A DNA stretch of 64,000 nucleotides from Avena insularis (taxonomy: Eukaryota; Streptophyta; Magnoliopsida; Poales; Poaceae). A model generated the notes under the pieces. That model made no database searches. It was not told the origin of the DNA and saw only the letters and a program-made list of their open reading frames with translations. The translations under genes and the position numbers were made by a program. The stretch lies in NCBI GenBank assembly GCA_023614405.1, contig CM042689.1:305575132-305639131 (forward strand). Reading direction: 5' to 3'. This document shows, one piece after another, positions 24,249 through 35,792 of the stretch. Numbering within the stretch: the stretch's first letter is position 1; each line of letters starts with the position of its first letter.

Positions 24249-25769
24249 CTAGTTTACATCTGGAAACAATCTAACAACCATGGCACTAAGGTGCTGATCA
24301 TGTTTTGCTCGTGGAAGAGGTTTAGTCAACGGATCTGCGACATTCAGATCCATATGTACTTTGCTAATCTTCAGATCTCCATCTGTTATATAATCCCGAA
24401 TTATATGAAACTTGCGGTTGATGTGCTTGGTCTTTGGATGATATCTTGGTTCCTTAGCCAGTGCTATGGCGCCAGTGTTGTCACACAATATCTCCAGTGT
24501 GTCCAAGGCACTTGGAACCACACCAAGCTCAGTGATGAAGTTCCTGATCCAAACTCCTTCACTTGACGCTTCTGCAGCAGCCATGTATTCCGCTTCTACT
24601 GTAGATCCTGCGATCATGCTTTGCTTGCAGCTTCTCCAGCTCATAGCTCCTCCATTAAAAATATAAACGTACCCTGTCTGAGATTTAGAATCATCCTTGT
24701 CAGTGTCGAAACTAGCGTCGATGTAACCTTTTACGACGAGATGCTCATCACCTCCATAGACCAAGAACATTTCTTTAGTCCTATTTAAATACTTTAGGAT
24801 GTTCTTTATGGCTGTCCAGTGTTCCACTCTTGGATCACTTTGGTATCTGCTCGTCAAACTAAGAGCATTGGACACATCCGGTCTAGTACACAGCATGGCA
24901 TACATGATAGAACCTATGGCCGAGGCATATGGCACTTTGCTCATAGTTTCTCTATCGTTTACCGTAGCTGGACACTGAGCCTTGCTCAATATCTTACCTG
25001 ACAACATGGGCACTGAAACTTTCTTTGCCTTATCCATTCTGAACCTTTTCAGAACTTTGTATAGGTATGTACTTTGGCTTAAATCTATTAGGCGTCTTTG
25101 TCTATCTCTATAGATTTTGATGCCTAATATATAAGCAGCTTCTCCTAGGTCTTTCATTGAAAAACATTTGTTCAAATAACTCTTCACATCGTTAAGCATA
25201 TCAATGTCATTTCCAATAATCAATATGTCATCCACATATAGTACCAAAAATGTCACTGAGCTCCCACTCACTTTCTTATAGATACAAGCTTCGTAGCAAT
25301 TCGGAACAAATCCAAAGCTCTTGATCACTTGATCAAAACGAAGGTTCCAACTCCGAGATGCTTGCTTTAGTCCATAAATGGAACGCTGAAGTTTGCACAC
25401 CTTATCAACATCCTTAGGATCGACAAAACCTTTGGGCTGCATCATATACAACTCTTCATCAATGTTGCCATTGAGGAACGCAGTCTTGACATCCATCTGC
25501 CATATTTCATAATCATGAAACGCAGCAATTGCTAATAAAATCCGAATGGACTTGAACTTCGCTACGGGAGAGAAAGTCTCATCGTAGCCAACACCTTGAA
25601 GTTGTCGAAAACCTTTCGTGACAAGTCGAGCTTTATAGACAGTAACATTACCATCTGCATCCGTTTTCTTCTTGAAAATCCATTTGCACTCAACGACCTT
25701 TCGGTCGCTAGGAGGGTCCACCAAAGTCCATACTTGGTTTTCGCTCATGGGTCCCAATTCGGATTTCAT
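24249..25769 (-). pseudogene. pol: A pol, RT and RNase H
   Basis: This is the Copia reverse transcriptase and RNase H that copy the element RNA. The frame of 506 codons is fully open. It begins near the RVT_2 start (NQVWTLVDPP), has QMDVKTAFLNG, the catalytic YVDD (LYVDDILIIGN, about 25220-25250), TRPDVS, then RNase H with DASF, SMIAGSTVEAEY and the DPLTKPL end. Stop TAA is at 24249. An in-frame TAG at 25773-25775 separates it from the upstream frame (a GAG to TAG change is simplest). Sequence is typical of the BARE/Angela group. Confidence 0.92.
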
Positions 25770-25772
25770 GGC

Positions 25773-26456
25773 CTATAGCAATTTCTCAGAGTCTGGGCTC
25801 ATCATTGCTTCCTCATAGTTCGCAGGTTCACTGTTGTCTACCAACAAGACAATTAAGATAGGGTTGCCATACCACTCAGGAGGGGCACGTGACCTTGTCG
25901 ACCTACGACGTTCAGCAGCAGCATCGTTTGAAGTTTCATGATCCTCATCATTAGCTTCCTCTCTTGTTGGTGCAAACGACACTGGAACAATTTCAGGTGC
26001 TGCGCTACTCTCCAACTCGAGAGAAGGTTCAATAACCTCGTCTAGCTCTACCTTCCTCCCACTCACTTCTTTCGAGAGAAACTCCTTCTCAAGAAAGGAT
26101 CCGTTCTTTGCGACAAACACTTTGCCTTCGGATCTATGGTAGAAGGTATACCCAATCGTTTCCTTAGGGTATCCTATGAAGACGCATTTCTCCGCTTTGG
26201 GTTCGAGCTTGTCCGGCATCAACTTCTTGATGTAAGCTTCACATCCCCAAACTTTAAGAAATGACAACTTAGGTTTAGCACCAAACCATAGTTCATACGG
26301 TGTCGTCTCAACGGATTTAGATGGTGCCCTATTTAAAGTGAATGCATCGGTTTCTAATGCATAACCCCAAAATGATAACGACAAATCTGTAAGAGACATC
26401 ATTGATCGCACCATATCTAATAGAGTTCGATTCCGGCATTCAGACACACCATTGCG
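25773..26456 (-). pseudogene. pol: A pol, integrase C-terminal half
   Basis: It continues the same frame after TAG at 26457-26459, at a position where Copia integrases have Gln in the TPQRNG motif, so a C-to-T change is likely. Just after it come GVSE, carrying the third catalytic residue (Glu), and ECRNRTLLDMVRSMM. The region runs on through YELWFGAKPKL, VFIGYPKET and an acidic linker to RT. The ORF call starts at a later Met only because of the stop. Confidence 0.9.
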
Positions 26457-27260
26457 CTATGGTGTTCCGGGTGGCATGAGTTGCGAAACGATTCCACTTG
26501 CTTTCAGATGCGTGAGAAAATCATAACTCAAATATTCACCTCCACGATCGGATCGTAGAAATTTAATTTTCCTGTTACGATGGTTTTCCACTTCGTTTTG
26601 AAATTCTTTGAACTTTTCAAACGTTTCAGATTTATGTTTCATTAAAGAGATATACCCATATCTACTTAAGTCATCAGTAAAAGTGAGAAAATAGCGATAT
26701 CCACCGCGCGTCGAAACACTCATTGGTCCGCATACATCGGTATGTATGATTTCCAACAAGTCTGTTGCTCGCTCCATCATTCCGGAGAACGGGGTTTTGA
26801 TCATCTTGCCCATGAGGCACGGCTCGCACGTGTCAAATGATTCAAAATCAAGAGACTCCAAAAGTCCATCAGAATGGAGTTTCTTCATGCGTTTTACACC
26901 AATATGACCTAGACGGCAAGTACACAAATAAGTTGAATTATCACTATCTACTTTGCATCTCTTAGCCTCAATGTTATGGATGTGTGTTTCATTGCTTTCG
27001 AGATTCAGAAGAAATAAACCATTCACAGCAGGTGCATGACCATAAAAGATGTTATTCATATAAATAGAACAACCATTATTCTCCGATTTAAATGAATAAC
27101 CGTCTTGCAATAAACACGATCCAGATATAATGTTCATGCTCAACGCAGGCACATAATAAGATTTATTAAGGTTTAAAACTAATCCCGAAGGTAAAACTAA
27201 GGAGAGCGTGCCGACGGCCATCACATCAACTCTTGATCCGTTGCCAACGCGCATCGTCAC
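26457..27260 (-). pseudogene. pol: A pol, GAG-pre-integrase and integrase core
   Basis: Open for 267 codons in the main pol frame. It has the zinc-binding pre-integrase region (RLGHIG ... CEPCLMGK); the first His expected before this is Thr (TCRLGH), so the HHCC finger looks damaged. The integrase core follows with HTDVCGP and RSDRGGEY supplying two catalytic Asp. Integrase inserts the cDNA into the genome. The third residue lies beyond TAG at 26457. Confidence 0.9.
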
Positions 27261-27884
27261 CTCATCCCTTGCTAGTCATTGCCTATTCCGTAGCTCTGCT
27301 TCGAGTTACAAATATTAGCAACTCAACCAAAGATTAAATACCGTGCACTACAACGAGCGCTAGTAAGGTAAACATCAATAACATGTATATCAAATATACC
27401 TTTAATGGTGCCAGCCTTCTTGTCCGCTAAGTACTTGGACAGTATGCCCAAAGGACCCTTGTCCTTGCAATAGAAGCACTCGAAGGTCCGCTTAGGCCGC
27501 ACTTGAGCTTCTTCTCAGCAGGGGCAACGCGCTTGCCGCTGCCTTTCTTGAAGGACTTCTTTGCACCCTTACCTTTCTTAAAGCTAGGGGCTTGTTGACC
27601 ATCAACACATGATTATCTTTCTTGATATCCACGTCCGCAGCTTTTATCTTAGCGAAGAGCTCAGTGATCGTATCAGTGGAACCAATCTGATTGTGAGTAA
27701 CTACAAAACCTTTGTAGCTAGGAGGGAGTGATTGCAGAACTCTGTCAATCTTGAGCTCTTCTGGAATCTTGCAATCAGTTGCTCAAGACGTTGAGTGTAG
27801 CCCGACATCTTAATGGCGTGCTCACTAACGGAACTCCTTTCCTCCATCTTGTAGTTAAAGAATTTCTCAGAGATCTCATATCTC
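27261..27884 (-). pseudogene. A gag C-terminal part and protease region, degraded
   Basis: On the minus strand the zinc knuckle starts correctly (CFYCKDKG, about 27465-27490), but the expected His is Pro and the last Cys is Ser, so it cannot bind zinc normally. Between the knuckle and 27260 the protease would carry Asp-Ser-Gly; I find no such motif and the reading shifts frame. This is the most damaged part of A. Confidence 0.7.
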
Positions 27885-28223
27885 TCAGAACGGGCCTGAG
27901 TCTGAAACATGGTTCAGTTCCTCAAGAATCTCAAAGGGCCCGACGAACTCCTCAAAACGATTTTGAAGGTCCGATTCCATAGCAAACAACATGGTGCACT
28001 TAATCACACCATAATCATCTTTGCGCCACTGATAAATAGCTTTTTCATCATCCGACGCATCTATAGCAGGGGTGTCACCTAGCGCTTTCTCAAGGACATA
28101 GTCCTTTTGTCCGCCGGCGAGAATGATTCTCAGATTGCGGAACCAATTGGTGAAGTTAGACCCATTGTTCTTAAGCTTTTCTTTCTTAGCAAAAACGTTG
28201 AAGTTGAAGTTGGACTTAGCCAT
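27701..28223 (-). pseudogene. gag: A gag, N-terminal part
   Basis: It starts MAKSNFNFNVF at 28223 with NGSNFTNWFRNLR, the usual start of BARE-type gag, followed by the UBN2-type capsid region (YQWRKDD, ESDLQNRFE). The first frame closes at 27885; the second (27910-27701) continues with QARSERYEISEKFFNYKMEE one frame over, so a single indel near 27900 breaks gag. Gag forms the virus-like particle in the cytoplasm. Confidence 0.85.
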
Positions 28224-29431
28224 TTGATCTACAAAATTTGCAAGTACAATTTAGACTATGTTCATGATAACTAGTTCAACTTAATCAAATTACTAGATGA
28301 ACTTCCACTAAATTCAACATCCCTCAAGTTGTTTAGTGAACATGATCCAAATTCACCACACCTAATCCGATCTTCACGAGAAGAGATGTGGTTTCAACGG
28401 TGGACAACAAAGTGTCGATCATATCATTCATATGACTCATGCTTAACCTTTTGGTTCGTGTGTTCCGAGGCCATGTCTGTACATGCTAGGCTCGTCAAGT
28501 CAAACCCAAGTATTTCCGCGTGTGCAAAACTGGATTGCACCCGTTGTATGTGAACGTAGAGTTTATAGCACCCGATCATCACGTGGTGCTTGAACACGAC
28601 GAACTTTCGCAACGGTGCATACATGGGGAGAACACAATTTTATCTTGATCTTTAAGTGAGGAATCATCTTATAATGCTACCGTCGCGATCAAAGCATAAT
28701 AAGATACATAAAAGGATAAACATCACATGCATATAATTTTATGTGACATGGTATAGCCAATCTCCGCGCAATGATCTCCATCTTGTGCGTGCCAGCATGA
28801 TCTCCATCACTCCACCATGATTGCCTCCACCACGAATAGCAACTACAACTATTGCTAACTACTTAGCGATAAAGTAAAGCTATTACATGGCATATAAGAG
28901 GTTGACACACATGTCATACACAATTATAAATACAACCATATGGATCCTTCCGGTTGTGTACTCATCGACATGCAAGTCGTGAAATATTACAAAACATGAT
29001 CATTGCATACAACATACACATCATTCTTGGGCCATACCATATCATAGAAACACTCCCTGCAAAAACAAGTTAGACGCCTCTACTTTTTTGTTGCATGTTT
29101 TACGTGGCTTATGGGAGTAACAAGCTAAGAACGATTCTTACCTACGGAAAGCCACAGCGGTGATATTATGGTTTCCAACATCCGGTGTAAATCCCATGAC
29201 AACTATAGTGAGAGAAACTGGCATCCACCAGCCGCATGTGTGGAACAAGCCACGCGTCAAGTGCGGAGCCGGTCTCGCGAACGAGGTCGCGTAAAGTTGG
29301 CCTGGACCGCTTCGATCTCACTATCCCGCGTCATAAGAAGTACACAGCAAGAGTCTTGCAACATAAAACATCAACACCCGCAACAAGCATGTTGCGTTCT
29401 ACTCGTGAAACACATCTACGCATAGATCTAG
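28224..29431 (-). other. A 5' untranslated leader
   Basis: About 1.2 kb lies between PBS and gag with no long open frame. BARE-type elements have long leaders that carry dimerisation and packaging signals. ORFs at 28329-28624 and 29168-29463 have no known domain and I treat them as chance frames. Confidence 0.7.
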
Positions 29432-29443
29432 CTCTGATATCAC
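29432..29443 (-). other. Primer binding site of A (tRNA-iMet type)
   Basis: The minus strand reads GTGATATCAGAG directly after the LTR end, a one-base variant of the usual TGGTATCAGAGC complementary to the 3' end of initiator Met tRNA. Confidence 0.8.
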
Positions 29444-29812
29444 TGAAGGGTTTCGCAGCATAGTAAATCAAAAAATTTCTACGGATGCGAACGGGAAAGC
29501 CAAGATCTAATCTATGAGATGCAATCAACGAGAGGGATAGATGAGATCTTCATACCCTTGAAGAAATCGCACAGCGGAAACGTTCAACAGAACATGGGTG
29601 ATGTAGTCGAACTAGCCTTCTCCTCCTCGCGATCCGATCCGCTCCAACCCTGCAAGTGGCGAAGCCTCCGAGAGATGCACACGTATGGCACCGCGACATC
29701 TCCTCCTTCCTCGGTCCAGCAAGTGGGGTGGAGAGATAGATTGGATCTACAGCACAACGGCGTGGTGCAAAGGTGGAGAGTTTCTGCGGCAGGGCTTCGC
29801 CTACGCGAAGTC

Positions 29813-29879
<67 letters not shown>

Positions 29880-31078
29880 CTGCAGCTGGCGGCTAGGTTT
29901 GGGGTGAGGGGAGGGTGCGCCCCCTTCCCACCTTATATAGGGGGCTGGCCGGCCCCCTTGCCCCCTCCTCCAAGTCCTAGGGCGGCAGCCCCAAGGGTGG
30001 AGTGGGGGGCAAGTCTTCTCCCCTTCTAGAAGGTCCCCGGGGGTTTCCCCTAGGGTTTTGGCCGGCTGGGCCTATGGGGCCTTGTGCCCCTGGCCCAATG
30101 TGGCCAGGGCACTCCCTCATAGGCCCATGCACCCCTCTGACAAGTGGGGCCACGTTGGTCCCACTCCGGAAGCTTCTAAAACCTTCTGGTACAATACCAA
30201 ACATTCCGAAACAATTCCGAAATCCAAAAACTTCTTTCCTTTATATGAATCTTATTCTCCGGAACATTCCGGAACCTCTCGTGATGTCCTGGATCTCATC
30301 CGAGACTCTGAACAAAAACTCATAAACCAATTATCCATTCTATCCTAGCGTCGAGACACGTTAAGTTTGTGACCCTACGGGTTCGAGAATATGCAGACAT
30401 GATCTTCTATCAATAATCAACACTGGGATCTTGAAACCCATATTGACTCCCACATATTCATAGATGATCATATCAGATGACCCACGATGCCAGGATTCAA
30501 TTAATCCCATATATATATATATTCCCTTCGTCACACGATATTTTACTTGCCCGAGATTCGATCGTTGGTATCGGCATACCTAGTTCAATCTCGTTCACAG
30601 CAAGTACTTTACTCATTCCGTAATCCGGTATCACTTTGTGATTAACTCCTTAACCACGTGCTTGCAAGCGGTGTTGATATCGATTACCGAGTGGGCCCGA
30701 AGTATATCTCTCCGACTCGGGAGGGACAAATCCCATCTCGATACATACAACCCAACAAGTACTTTCCGATCACCCGAGAGACACCTTTATGATCACCCTC
30801 TCATAGGATGACGTTTGATGACCTCAAAGCTTTCTTCCGATACCAGGTAGTTGCATTATCTCATGGTCTAAGGAATACAATATTTGACATAAGAAAAAGC
30901 TTCGCAAAGATGAACACGATGATATGATCTAATTGCTCTGCTTGATTTGGGCCTGTCCATCATATCATTATCCTAATGACATGATCTCATTATTAATCGA
31001 CAACTCATGTCTATGGTTAGGAAACCTTAACCATCATTAATCAATGAGCTAGTCCATAGAGGCATACTAGGGACACGG
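29444..31078 (-). repeat. A 5' LTR, truncated by G
   Basis: It is the partner of 22518-24220. Identity is high by eye apart from an (AG)n expansion at 29815-29877, a longer (AT)n at about 30510-30523 and scattered substitutions. It ends at 31078 inside the sequence GGACACGG; the missing piece corresponds to about 24082-24220 of the other LTR and should be found on the far side of G. Confidence 0.88.
29815..29877. repeat. (AG)n microsatellite in A 5' LTR
   Basis: About 31 uninterrupted dinucleotide units. The matching place in A's 3' LTR (about 22888-22900) has only about five. It creates the Arg-Glu repeat in chance ORFs 29519-29896 and 29685-30029. Confidence 0.95.
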
Positions 31079-31603
31079 TGTCGTGGTATTGCCGACGAGT
31101 ACGCCATGGAGGGGTCCTCACGGTGCGTGATTAGAGACGTGGGGGAAGGCGGACGGTTGACGGGTACGAGGTTACACAGCTTACCCAGGTTCAGATCCCA
31201 CGACGGTGGCGGAATCCTACTCCTGCTATAAATCACTATAATGGCAATACACCGAGTTACAGGGATCGGTTCGCTGTGCGAGGTTGTCTGAAGTTATCTA
31301 TGATTATCTGCCCTAAAGTCTCCCATAGGCCCGACTTATATAGTCGCCAGGTCCTAGGGTTACAGGGAAAAGTCCTAGCCGGACAGGTTACAGAGTCCTA
31401 CACCGCCTATCACTAGTCTTGTGTATCGTGCACTCCAAGGCTCCGGGTACGCTGGTGACTCCACCGTAGCCTTCCTTTATCTCGCATGGGCCTCCCTTCT
31501 GGATCCACCTAACAGGCCATAGGCCATGCTACCGACTATGGGCCACCCGGGTTAGTCGGATAAGAGACATGCTATTAGGATACCCATATAGCATATCCCA
31601 ACA
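31079..31603 (-). repeat. G 3' LTR
   Basis: The minus strand starts TGTTGGGATATGC at 31603 and ends at 31079 with the complement of TGTCGTGG. A TATATAA box is at 31335-31341. The 525-bp length is short, as in Tat elements. CACGG at 31074-31078 is the expected target duplication; its partner is outside the window. Confidence 0.85.
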
Positions 31604-31617
31604 GTAGCCCCCGGAGA
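31604..31617 (-). other. Polypurine tract of G
   Basis: TCTCCGGGGGCTAC on the minus strand lies immediately before the LTR start. The core GGGGGCTAC recurs five times in the tandem repeat at 34242-34660. Confidence 0.85.
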
Positions 31618-32204
31618 ACTCCGAGATCTTGCGCCGTCTTGCCCCTTCACGTGGAATGCTCCGTCTAGATGGATGTCGGCAAATCGTCAAGCAATATCTT
31701 GTAGTCCTCCCAAAGAACCCTGCAAGGTTTTCTCCGTCTTTGATTTGTAAGCCGGAGAAATGCTGAATCTTCCATCGTACTCTTCCGTAGTCGGATTAAA
31801 TCCGTCCATGCCGGAATCTTCGATGCGACGGCTCATCTACCCATGTCAGTTATGACGACGTAGGCTTAGGTCAGCGACGCCTCGTAACTCACACATGCAG
31901 AGAAAGCAATCATATCCAACTTTCCCGCGCGAGCGATACGAACCGTTGGCGGCGGCGGTTGGAGACGTGGCGAAATTACCGTGCACGTTCACGAACACGT
32001 AGTCTACGCGGCAACCGTCTGATTAGCTGCACGAATCTTGACGCAGAGCATGATAAATAGTAACCGTGGGACACTTGCCACTTTTTACCTCATTCTCTCG
32101 CGCCATCATCTTCTTCCTCTAGCCGCACACCTCCTCGAGCTCTCCGCGAGAAACCTCAAAAACCCTAGCTTCCATCTGCGTCAGTCGCGCCCTTCCAACA
32201 CCCC
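31618..32204 (+). promoter_or_regulatory. Upstream region of the antisense gene in G
   Basis: 590 non-coding bases lie between the PPT and the antisense gene start. An ATAAATA sequence at 32053-32059 lies 145 bases before the ATG, followed by a pyrimidine-rich stretch (about 32085-32125), a plausible plant core promoter. No proof of transcription can be read from DNA alone. Confidence 0.35.
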
Positions 32205-35200
32205 ATGGCTAGCAGCAGCTCCTCCCCATCGATGGCGGTGTCGAGCGAAGCCACGGCGAAGCCGGCGAGTTCCGTCGTCATGCCTCCAGAGGGCTTGGTC
32301 ATCCCCGCATCAGCGGTGATCGAGACCACCGGCGGCGACCACAATCTGGCGGCGCTGGAACCACTGGAAGAAGAGCCAGACTCGCACAAGGGCGACTGGC
32401 GCGGCTCGGACATCACCGACCGCGACATCCAAGAGATGGTCGTCGAAGGTTACCTCCCCGCGACGAAGGGTCTCGCCTGGCGGGCGGCACCGGCCGGCGA
32501 GGTGACACCTTCTCCCCAAGTCGGAGAAAAGGTGTACCTCAAGGCTCAGCTGGTACGCGACGTTTCCTTGCCCATCTCCCACTTCTTTCTCTCCGTCTTG
32601 AACCACTACAAAGTCCAGCCCCACAACCTCTCCCCCAATAGCATCTTAGTGCTTAGCAACTTCGCGGCACTTTGTGAGGGTTACCTAGGGATAAGGCCTA
32701 GGTTAGACTTGTTTGTGTACTTCTTCACCGTAAAACGTGAAGCCGGACATAGTAGGGAGGAGCTTAGGAACTGCGGCACCATGAGATTCAAGATTCGTCC
32801 TGGCCGGCGGTTCCTCGACATCGTCGGCCACGAGTCCTGCAAGAACTGGCAGCGGACGTACTTCTATGGCCCCGACATTCCTTTGGCGGGCCGAGAAGTG
32901 ACGTACCCGGACTTCATGGATGGAGCCGCCGCTTAAGTTTCCACATGGAGATCACATGCCTCCCTTCCCTCCGACCTCGGCCTTCGCAATAAGGCGGATC
33001 GAATGGTTCAGAGATACGGGTTTGACCGGCTTGGACCTAGCCATGTGCTGGTTCATCACGAATCCAACCTCTGTAGCACCGCCAAGTTCATGCAGTACAC
33101 CAGGATCAAGGGATACCCTCCGGATCTCCGTGGATAACTTCTCGAGCGACTCCGTCAAGCTCCGCCTTAAGGACATCGTCAAGGGGAAGGATAAGAAGCA
33201 TGGCTTCACCATCACCTACGACATGTTCGTAGACGGAAAGTGCCCAAAGGTAGGTATTTATTTTCCGTGTATGACATTGCTCCAGTTTTTCCGTCTTGCC
33301 AATACCATCTTATCTAACACGGTGATTTCTCACTTAACAGCTTAGCGATCTAGATGAGGGCAACCTGGCTGCCCAAATCTACGATCCAAAGATGAAGGAA
33401 GTCATGGTCGTGTCCGACAACGATGTCCCGTTGGCGCGAAAGCGGAAGAGCTCCACCTCTGACGCTGCCGACGGAGGCAAGAAGAAGAAGACGGAGGGTG
33501 GAGTCTACAAGAAGACTACCGTCACCCTGGAGGCGGAAAAGAGAAAAGCCACCGGGATTTTTGCCAAAGCGCCCCCCTAGTGTAAGCCTCTTATTCTCCA
33601 ACATTGTCTATTTATCTGTCTTGTTCCTGTACTTATGCACTTTGCACGTTTCAGGAAGAAAGCCACGACTAGCCTCAAGAAGTCCTCCAAAAATTTGGGG
33701 GCTTCTAGAAATATCAAGGACATGATGCATCGCGACTCCTCCCCCGCCATCGCCCCTGCTACTCCTGCCGTCAAGCCCTTCTCTGCTCCGACAAGCTCTC
33801 AAGCTCAGGTGACACCAGGCCCTTCTGCCATGGAAGTGGATTCTAGCGCCTCTACCGAACTCGCTGTTGTCGGCGAGCAGGCGACACAGGAGAGCGCTGC
33901 TCTACAAATGGCTGAAGCTCCGGCTAAGGATGCCATCGGTAGCGGCAAGGCGGTGGCGGGAGCTGGTACCTCTGCCGAAGGCGGTTCCCCTACTCCCCAG
34001 AAACCTTTTGAGTTTCCGAAGATAGTTTACCCGGCTCTCACGCCGAGTAACACAACTCTGGTTCCTGGGGGAGTACCGTCATCTCTGACGTGCGGTCTTG
34101 AGGAGCTACTCCGACAAGCGGATATCTTGCGAGGAAATAGCATTTCCTTCGGCAAGCTGCTAGCCAAAGGTGCTACAAACCTCAATATTATTGCACTTGT
34201 AAGTTTTTACTTTGCCTTTTGCATTTCATATGAGTATCCCACTGTAGCCCCCGAGGATGTAGACGGAAACCATATGTTTTGCATCTATATGCTCTAAGAG
34301 CGACTAAGTTAAAAAAACTCTCACTGTAGCCCCCAAGCATTTAGATGGAATAAACTATTCTGACTAGATGCTTTAAGAGTAGCATACGCAGTGTTCATAA
34401 TTTTCAATAATGTAGCCCCCAAGCCTCTAGTTGTAACTGAATTAGTTCCGACTAGGTGCTTAAAGAAAAGCTAAGCAGATTCTGAGTTAAAAACTTTATA
34501 CTGTAGCCCCCAAGCCTCTAATCGAGAACTGAATTAGCTCCGACTAGATGCTTAAAGAAAAGCTAAGTATATTGCTAAGTTAAAAACTCTCGCTTTAGCC
34601 CCCGAGCGTCTAGGTGGAAAGTTTCCGACTAGATGCTCCAAGCAGACCAAACAACGGTTTAACTTTGTACTTGTTTTCACAGAACGAGAATTCTCGGAGG
34701 GGCATGGCCAACGACAAGTATCAGAAGATGCGCGCATATCTTGAAGCCGAAAAGGGTAAAACTGCCATCTTGAAGGAACAGATCATCAAAAACAAGATTC
34801 TGTTTTCTTTTTGCGCATTTCCGTCTTATTTTTGTGCCCATAATCTCCGAGTACTCATTGTGTACTTTGTTTTCTCCGACTTGCAGAACATGTCGCCAAG
34901 GCCAAGGATATTGTCGAGCAGTCCAAGCACATCCAATAGCTGGACAGTGAGAACAAAATCCTTAAGAAGGAGAGGGAAGAGATGCTGAAGATGCACGAGA
35001 ATTCCATGAAAGCCCTGCAGAATTCCTCCACCGCGGAAATCAATCGCTTGAAGGAGGAGCTTGCGATCTTAAAGGATCAGAAGCAAGTTGCTGATGAGCA
35101 AAACCATCGCCATAGCGAGGCGTTTAAGCTCCTCCAACAAGAGAAGGAATCCCTGGCGGACACCCTTTGGCAAGCCAAGGCCAGCATCTTCAGTAAGTTT

Positions 35201-35792
35201 CCTCCGTCTTATATTTCTGTAATCTGGATACTTAGGGTTTATTGAACTCATGCGCTCCTTGTCGAAATTTGCAGCTCCTATGGGTTTAACCAGCTCGCCT
35301 CCTTCGGACAAGGAATGCATGGTTCTTGCCGGCAACTTCATCAACACCGCCATCGCCCAAGCCAAGGAGATTGCCAAGCCCCTCCAGATATATATCAAGG
35401 CCTCAGACTCCATGACGAAGTACACGGAGATTCTGCGCCGAGCCCCCGAGCGTGTCACAAGCTGGAAAGCTTCATGTGCACGGGCTGGCGCAAGGATGGC
35501 GCTGTCAATGGTGAAGGCACACTACGACGATGCCGACATTGATACGGTGACCTATGGCATCCTCGACATGGATGATGACGGCAAGGAGATTGATCACGAA
35601 GCCATCCTGTCATCACTCACGGGTTATGACACCAGAGTCACCGAGTTGGTGGACGTTGACGTCTTCGTGCCCAAGAACACCATCGACAGCATCAACCAAG
35701 ATTCCTTCGAGTCTCATCACAGCGCCGACATCGAGGGTGATTCTCCGGCTCGTGATGATGCTGCCTCCAAGTCTCTTGCGCCCAAAGAATGA
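32205..35792 (+). pseudogene. Multi-exon antisense gene (aORF) of the Tat element, mildly damaged
   Basis: The start is ATG 32205 in good plant context (CCCCATGG). Proposed exons: 32205-33249, 33341-33581, 33655-34198, 34683-about 34796, 34887-35192 and 35275-35792 (TGA end). Introns are GT-AG except the fourth, whose donor I cannot find. Three introns (33250-33340, 34199-34682, 35193-35274) keep the reading phase exactly. The N-terminal part resembles the family named putative gypsy type transposon (Pfam Transposase_28). A basic KRK/KKKK segment in exon 2 looks like a nuclear localisation signal, exon 3 is Ala/Pro-rich, exons 4-5 are Lys/Glu-rich coiled coil, and exon 6 has an acidic tail. 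Damage: TAA at 32934-32936, a frameshift near 33130, TAG at 33578-33580 (one base lost in a C-run would explain it), and TAG at about 34938. Intact it would be about 900 residues. Function is unknown; antisense ORFs are known in this lineage. Confidence 0.7.
34242..34660. repeat. Tandem repeat with polypurine-like core, five units of 82-92 bp
   Basis: Units start at about 34242, 34324, 34410, 34501 and 34593, each with CTGTAGCCCCC (last one CTTTAGCCCCC) followed by an AAGC/GAGC-CTCTAG-type segment and GACTAGATGCTTAAAG. They lie wholly in intron 3 of the antisense gene. Units 3 and 4 are most alike. On the sense strand of G each unit shows GGGGGCTACAG, nearly the PPT core. Confidence 0.85.

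Larger units (their letters stand above)
22518..31078 (-). mobile_element. A: BARE/Angela-like Copia element, minus strand, 5' LTR truncated
   Basis: The parts are 3' LTR 22518-24220, polypurine tract 24221-24231, pol and gag 24249-28223, leader, PBS 29432-29443 and 5' LTR 29444-31078. The 5' LTR is broken by G about 140 bases before its end. The target duplication (GTTTA before 22518) cannot be checked because the other flank is outside. Two pol stops, a gag frameshift and loss of the protease motif make it defective. Confidence 0.9.

Noticed and set aside
29815..29877. Arg-Glu repeat protein
   Set aside because: Pure product of an (AG)n microsatellite.
34242..34660. CRISPR-like array
   Set aside because: Units are contiguous with diverged interiors, no constant repeat with unique spacers, and the genome is a plant; it is a minisatellite.
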